Assembly: GCA_932294295.1 (NCBI GenBank)
Contig: OW028573.1
Span: 54,129,829-54,193,828 of the forward strand
Length of the DNA: 64,000 nucleotides
DNA from: Alitta virens
Taxonomy: Eukaryota; Annelida; Polychaeta; Phyllodocida; Nereididae
Direction: 5' to 3'
Under the pieces are notes generated by a model. The model had not been told where the DNA came from, did no database searches, and saw only the letters and a list, made by a program, of their open reading frames with translations. Shown piece after piece: positions 59,926 through 64,000 of this stretch. Position numbers and translations under genes: made by a program. The stretch's first letter is position 1, and each line of letters starts with the position of its first letter.

Positions 59926-62900
59926 ATCTATTTTATGTTTCTCTATGATTCAATGCATGTCTGTCCCTCCAAGATTGTCATGCATATTCCCAGGCCTGAA
60001 ACAAATGTGATTACTTTTTTTTTTTTGCAAACAAGGGGTCTTATATTGCATATTATAATTCTACCTGCATGGATATATATTATTATGGCCTTTTGGTTAC
60101 ACCTAAGTACCCTGGCTATTACATCGTTTCTTAGGTGTGTTTTATTATGGGGGGAACGACGTCCAAAAAACCTGTGTGAATGGCCCATAATCACCTTTTT
60201 TTCTCATATTCTCATGGGAAACTGCGGGGAGAAGCACCTTGGGTTGGCCACTATTTCCTTCCTTTTCTTTCCTTTTTTGTGGTTTTCACAGAACAAGCCA
60301 CCAAGGGCCAAACTCTCCTGTTGACAAGGGTAAAAATGACACCGAAAGAGCAAGTTTTATTGCAAGTTTAAGAGTCTACAAAGACAGTAATTTTACGGAA
60401 GCTTGGTTCCCAGGAAGGGTCAGTAAATCCTGCAGAGGCCCCTCGCTGTTGGCTCAAGGTTCCTTGGTCACGCCACTGCAGGCGTTATGCTTTGCTATTT
60501 AACTTGGTGTACCGTGTCAAACCATGAGAATAAAATGATCTGACTTTGTTTTCATTTCTTGCTACTATTTACCTGACAAATATAAATAATCATTCCAGCT
60601 AGTGCTTGCAGGCTTCACATTCAAATCCATCTTAATATCATGGTCAGCCATTCCCCTTTTGATCTCCACTTTCAGTTTACTCATATAACGTTTTAGACTT
60701 TTTGACTGACTACAGACCTTTCCTGAACTTCCAGACATTTATTTGACTCTGTCCAAAAATAACTGGTCTCTCACAGCCATTTCTTAATCTACACATACCA
60801 GTTAGCCAGTCCATGTATTATGCTGGTCCTGAAGTATTCAAATGTTGCACATTTAAATGGTGATGTCAATCTGCAGATATTTATGGATATGGAGTATAGG
60901 ATCCGGATGTTAACATGGCAGTAGTTCACTGGATAATATTCTTCTGAAATTTATGATGCAGCCATTTCATTGGGTATAACCATGGAGTTTTCAAGACAAA
61001 TTTAATGATTAATGAACCATTGAAAACCAGTAGATTATTATTTCAATATTATCAAATTATGAGAAATATGTTATACAATAATTAGATTTTTCAGTATTAT
61101 TTTTACTCTTCATGTTTACATTATGCACTTAAGTTCATCTGTTGTGACAAATAAGCCCACTTGGGCTGGGTCCATATATTGGGATTTTCTTTTCTAAGTT
61201 TTACCACAGATGTGGTTGTACATATTGGACTTGTCAATAAAGATTTTCGTATCGTATCGATATGGTTGTAACAGTTGTAGTGTTATTACAGTGGTGACAA
61301 AACATTTTGAAACGTGACTAGTTTGATTACAGTGATCACATTATACCTTATAAAAATACAATCAGTGTTAACAGGTTGACTGAACGGTTAATCTGAACAG
61401 ATAACGTAGACATTGATTTGTTTAATTATTTGCATTGATTCTGGATCTCGTAAATTAACTATATTCCGAAATTACATTTAGAATAGACTAAAAATGTTTA
61501 GACAATTTTGAAATGTTGTTGGATCTTTTTGATCTTGCAAAGTTTCTCATAATTGCTGAAAACACCAAAAAAATGGAAAGGGGAGGACGCAGGAAGAAAT
61601 GCATGGGGGAAACGGGGAAATGCATTGTGCCCATGGGAAGTTTTGGCACATGCATGTGTGCATCAATTTAGCATGTTTAAGTCCCAATTAACCGCGCGTG
61701 TTTTGCTGCATGAATGTGATGTCAAAGACAAGTCAGGACAGGAAGCAGGATCTTAATTCCTCTTAATTCCTTTGCAAATGAATTAAACCGTCAAGCATGT
61801 TTGTGAATAGGATCTCAAGGATCAGCTGGGCACGTTTTTAAGACGATTGTTGAGTGATCGAGGGCAGGAAAACTGATTAAAACAGGTCACCAGGAGTTTG
61901 AGGCCATCAACACAAAGTAGTTCAGTTAATCTTTTTGGTTGACCAAGTTTTCCACTTACACTGTAGTTGTACTGCAGTACTTGGAGGTATTCTGCAGCAA
62001 AAATACTTTACTACATTGCATGCGTGTAATGGGGTCATGTAATAAAGCGTTGAAACCGTTATGTTCTGAGAATAAATAATAACAATTTAAAAAACAAAAC
62101 AAAAAACCATTACGAAAGACTCCGAAAAAGAAAGATAATATAATGGATACTTTCAATGTATAGATGTACATTTTTTAGGTCCTGTAGCATTTTGTTGTTT
62201 TTACTTTTCAGTTGCATCTGGGTTGGACTTCAAAGGATATGAATCAATTTCAGTGTCAATGTTGCTATAAAACATTTCCAACTTCAGCTTACTTCTTACA
62301 ATGTTTGCAATAACCAGAACGGTTGCAAATTCAAACATCCCTTTTTTCTGAGCCTACATATGGTTTATAGCATTCAACCTATAAACAATATTTATTTCAC
62401 TCAACAGTTGTTTATAATAGGTCATTTTGTCATGTCACCTTTGTGTAGAGAAGGCCAGAACCCCGTGATTCTAACAGACGTTTGTTTTGTCGTATGCCCT
62501 GAAATTCAGGCCCCCAGATAAGGATACAGTTTATCAATGGCATGGCGATCTTTCTTGGCTGTTAGTGCGATTTATTGAGGGCCTATTGTGTAAGAAGCCA
62601 TGCTAGGTCTTACATCATTCTAAGGTTTCTTCACAGAGTCATGCATGCATTGTCCCGATTTCTCAGTTTTAGCATTTTGGGGCGATTTATAGAGAAAGAG
62701 TAGTAAGTGTAGCAGCCTGTGCCCCTTTGACTGGGGTAAAACTCTTGCATGACCTTTGACCCGGGCCGTCATGACACACGCAGCCCTTGTTCCTCGTCCT
62801 TGCATCCATGATGGATCGCCCTTCAACCTTTTTTCTTCCCTCCTTCTTCTTGTTTCCACCTCTAAAATTGACAGACTTACAGACAGAGCAACAAATATTG

Positions 62901-63783
62901 TCCCAGCAGACATCCAAGACATTCAGTGACCCTCCCCAGTGGTTGACAGTTGCGCGTGTCCCTTTGAAAAAAGAAGTAGAAGCAACAAAAAGGAGAAAAG
63001 AGGCATAAAAATCAATCTTCAAAGTATCTTACCAAGCCCCTCGGACTGGCATGCCTCTTAACCATGGCAGTCCTCGGTTGACTTTACATATTTATATTTG
63101 CAAGGGTAAATCCAAACTGAGCAGTTGTCAAGCACCCCTGCCCTTGCATTCAAAGGCAGTTGACACAAACAGGAGACACTTGATCCGCCTGCCACTGGTC
63201 CTGCAGGCCTGCACCAAACGAAAGCCCTTAGCAAAGTTTATGCCAAATGTAAACCAAATCCCTTGAAGGCCAAGTCCACGTGCTTAGGCCAGATCTTCAA
63301 AGATCCAATTTATCCCACTCTTATTGGACTGGATTCTTGGATTCGCTGCTAATTTATTCCCACTTTTGATCTTTGCAATGTGTAAATTGATTTCACTCTC
63401 TGCTAACTCGCAAACTCCCTACTAACCCCTCTGATCTCAATTGCAATCACAACTCATTACTGATAATTTGTTACGGTCCCCCATTGGTCAGTAGTCTGGC
63501 AGTGGGGCAGTTTGATCATGGCTTATGTTTCAGAGGCAATCAAGCAGCAATATGTCATCAAGGGACTCGCAGTTGCGGACAGCCGAACCCTTATCACAGC
63601 CAGTTGTCATCTGTCATCACTTGACCGGCTCTGAAGACCTCAGCTGTGATGGATTCTGGTCAGTGCTGAGGTCCAAGTGGAGGTGAAGAAAAGGCTTTTA
63701 CATCTGGAAGGACAGGCCACATTCATCTCCATACAACTAGATATGTGTAATATAGGCTTGGACCATGCATGGACGTTTTATGT
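59926..63783. other. Non-coding stretch
   Basis: No supported gene. Open frames up to 129 codons (59935-60324) have no recognisable domain. A possible LINE tail lies at about 61140-61262, listed separately. Confidence 0.5.
61140..61262 (+). mobile_element. Possible 3' end of a non-LTR element
   Basis: The segment ends in GTCAATAAAGATTTTCGTAT followed by short CGTAT repeats (to about 61260). That looks like a retroelement 3' UTR with a simple-repeat tail. No coding remnant or target-site duplication was found. A chance poly(A)-like sequence is possible. Confidence 0.25.
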
Positions 63784-63905
63784 ATACGTCAATGCTTGGT
63801 ATAATACGTCAATGATTGGTATAATACGTCATGCTTGGCATAATACGTCCATAATACGTTCATGCTTGGCATAATACGTCCATGATACGTCCATGCTTGG
63901 TATAA
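63784..63905. repeat. Short-unit minisatellite with TACGTC words
   Basis: About six imperfect units of the type ATACGTCAATGCTTGGTATA, varying from roughly 12 to 21 bp. Each carries an ACGTC or ACGTT core. Confidence 0.85.
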
Positions 63906-64000
63906 TGTTCTGTTTAGTCCAAGCTGTAGGCCTAATAATGCAAGACCTTGAAGACTGGTCGTAAGTGGTGGATTGGCAGGTCACTGTTGCAATTGAATTG

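Noticed and set aside
1..64000. CRISPR array, bacterial operon or prophage
   Set aside because: Spliced gene, Pol III tRNA signals, LINE and hAT elements show an animal nuclear genome; no spacer-repeat pattern was seen.

Overview
This window reads as nuclear DNA from an invertebrate animal. It is AT-rich, CpG-poor outside short patches, full of microsatellites and very gene-poor. It holds an APE-type non-LTR retrotransposon with an RNase H domain, hAT-type non-autonomous transposons, a eukaryotic tRNA-Met(CAU) with no encoded CCA, and a spliced CDKN1 (p21/p27-type) gene. A marine deuterostome or a lophotrochozoan would fit, but the sequence alone does not fix the phylum.

Layout. Positions 1-1553 have no convincing gene and end in a cluster of CRE-like motifs. 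Positions 1554-9901 are one insertion event flanked by a single 16-bp target-site duplication. Inside are three head-to-tail copies of one I/Nimb-like LINE: a full-length copy with intact ORF1 and ORF2, then two 5'-truncated copies. Each copy ends in the same 3' UTR and a (CA)n tail. Positions 9902-43475 are mostly non-coding. They contain a tRNA-derived SINE candidate (about 12.05 kb), GATA, GAAA and poly-G tracts, a 155-bp tandem duplication with a 215-bp hAT-like MITE in one arm (14.4-14.9 kb), the tRNA-Met gene (16.91 kb), CpG/CRE-rich islets, and a 609-bp hAT-like element (41.6-42.2 kb).

The one host protein-coding gene I can support is CDKN1-like, at about 43,476 to 49,860 on the plus strand. 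It has a GC box, CCAAT box, TATA box and initiator, a coding exon 1 with the CDK-inhibitor domain, and a short exon 2. Splicing the two builds a PCNA-binding PIP box across the junction. A predicted third exon would hold only 3' UTR. Positions 49,861-64,000 are non-coding apart from simple repeats. The main one is a minisatellite of 39- and 43-bp units with a 207-bp higher-order period (59.2-59.9 kb).

How the parts relate. The host cargo is a cell-cycle inhibitor predicted to bind cyclin/CDK through its N-terminus and PCNA through its C-terminus. The LINE array, MITEs and satellites are mobile or repetitive DNA. Most other open frames are short, unsupported by homology and probably chance. 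I ran no database search or folding; family assignments come from motifs read by eye.
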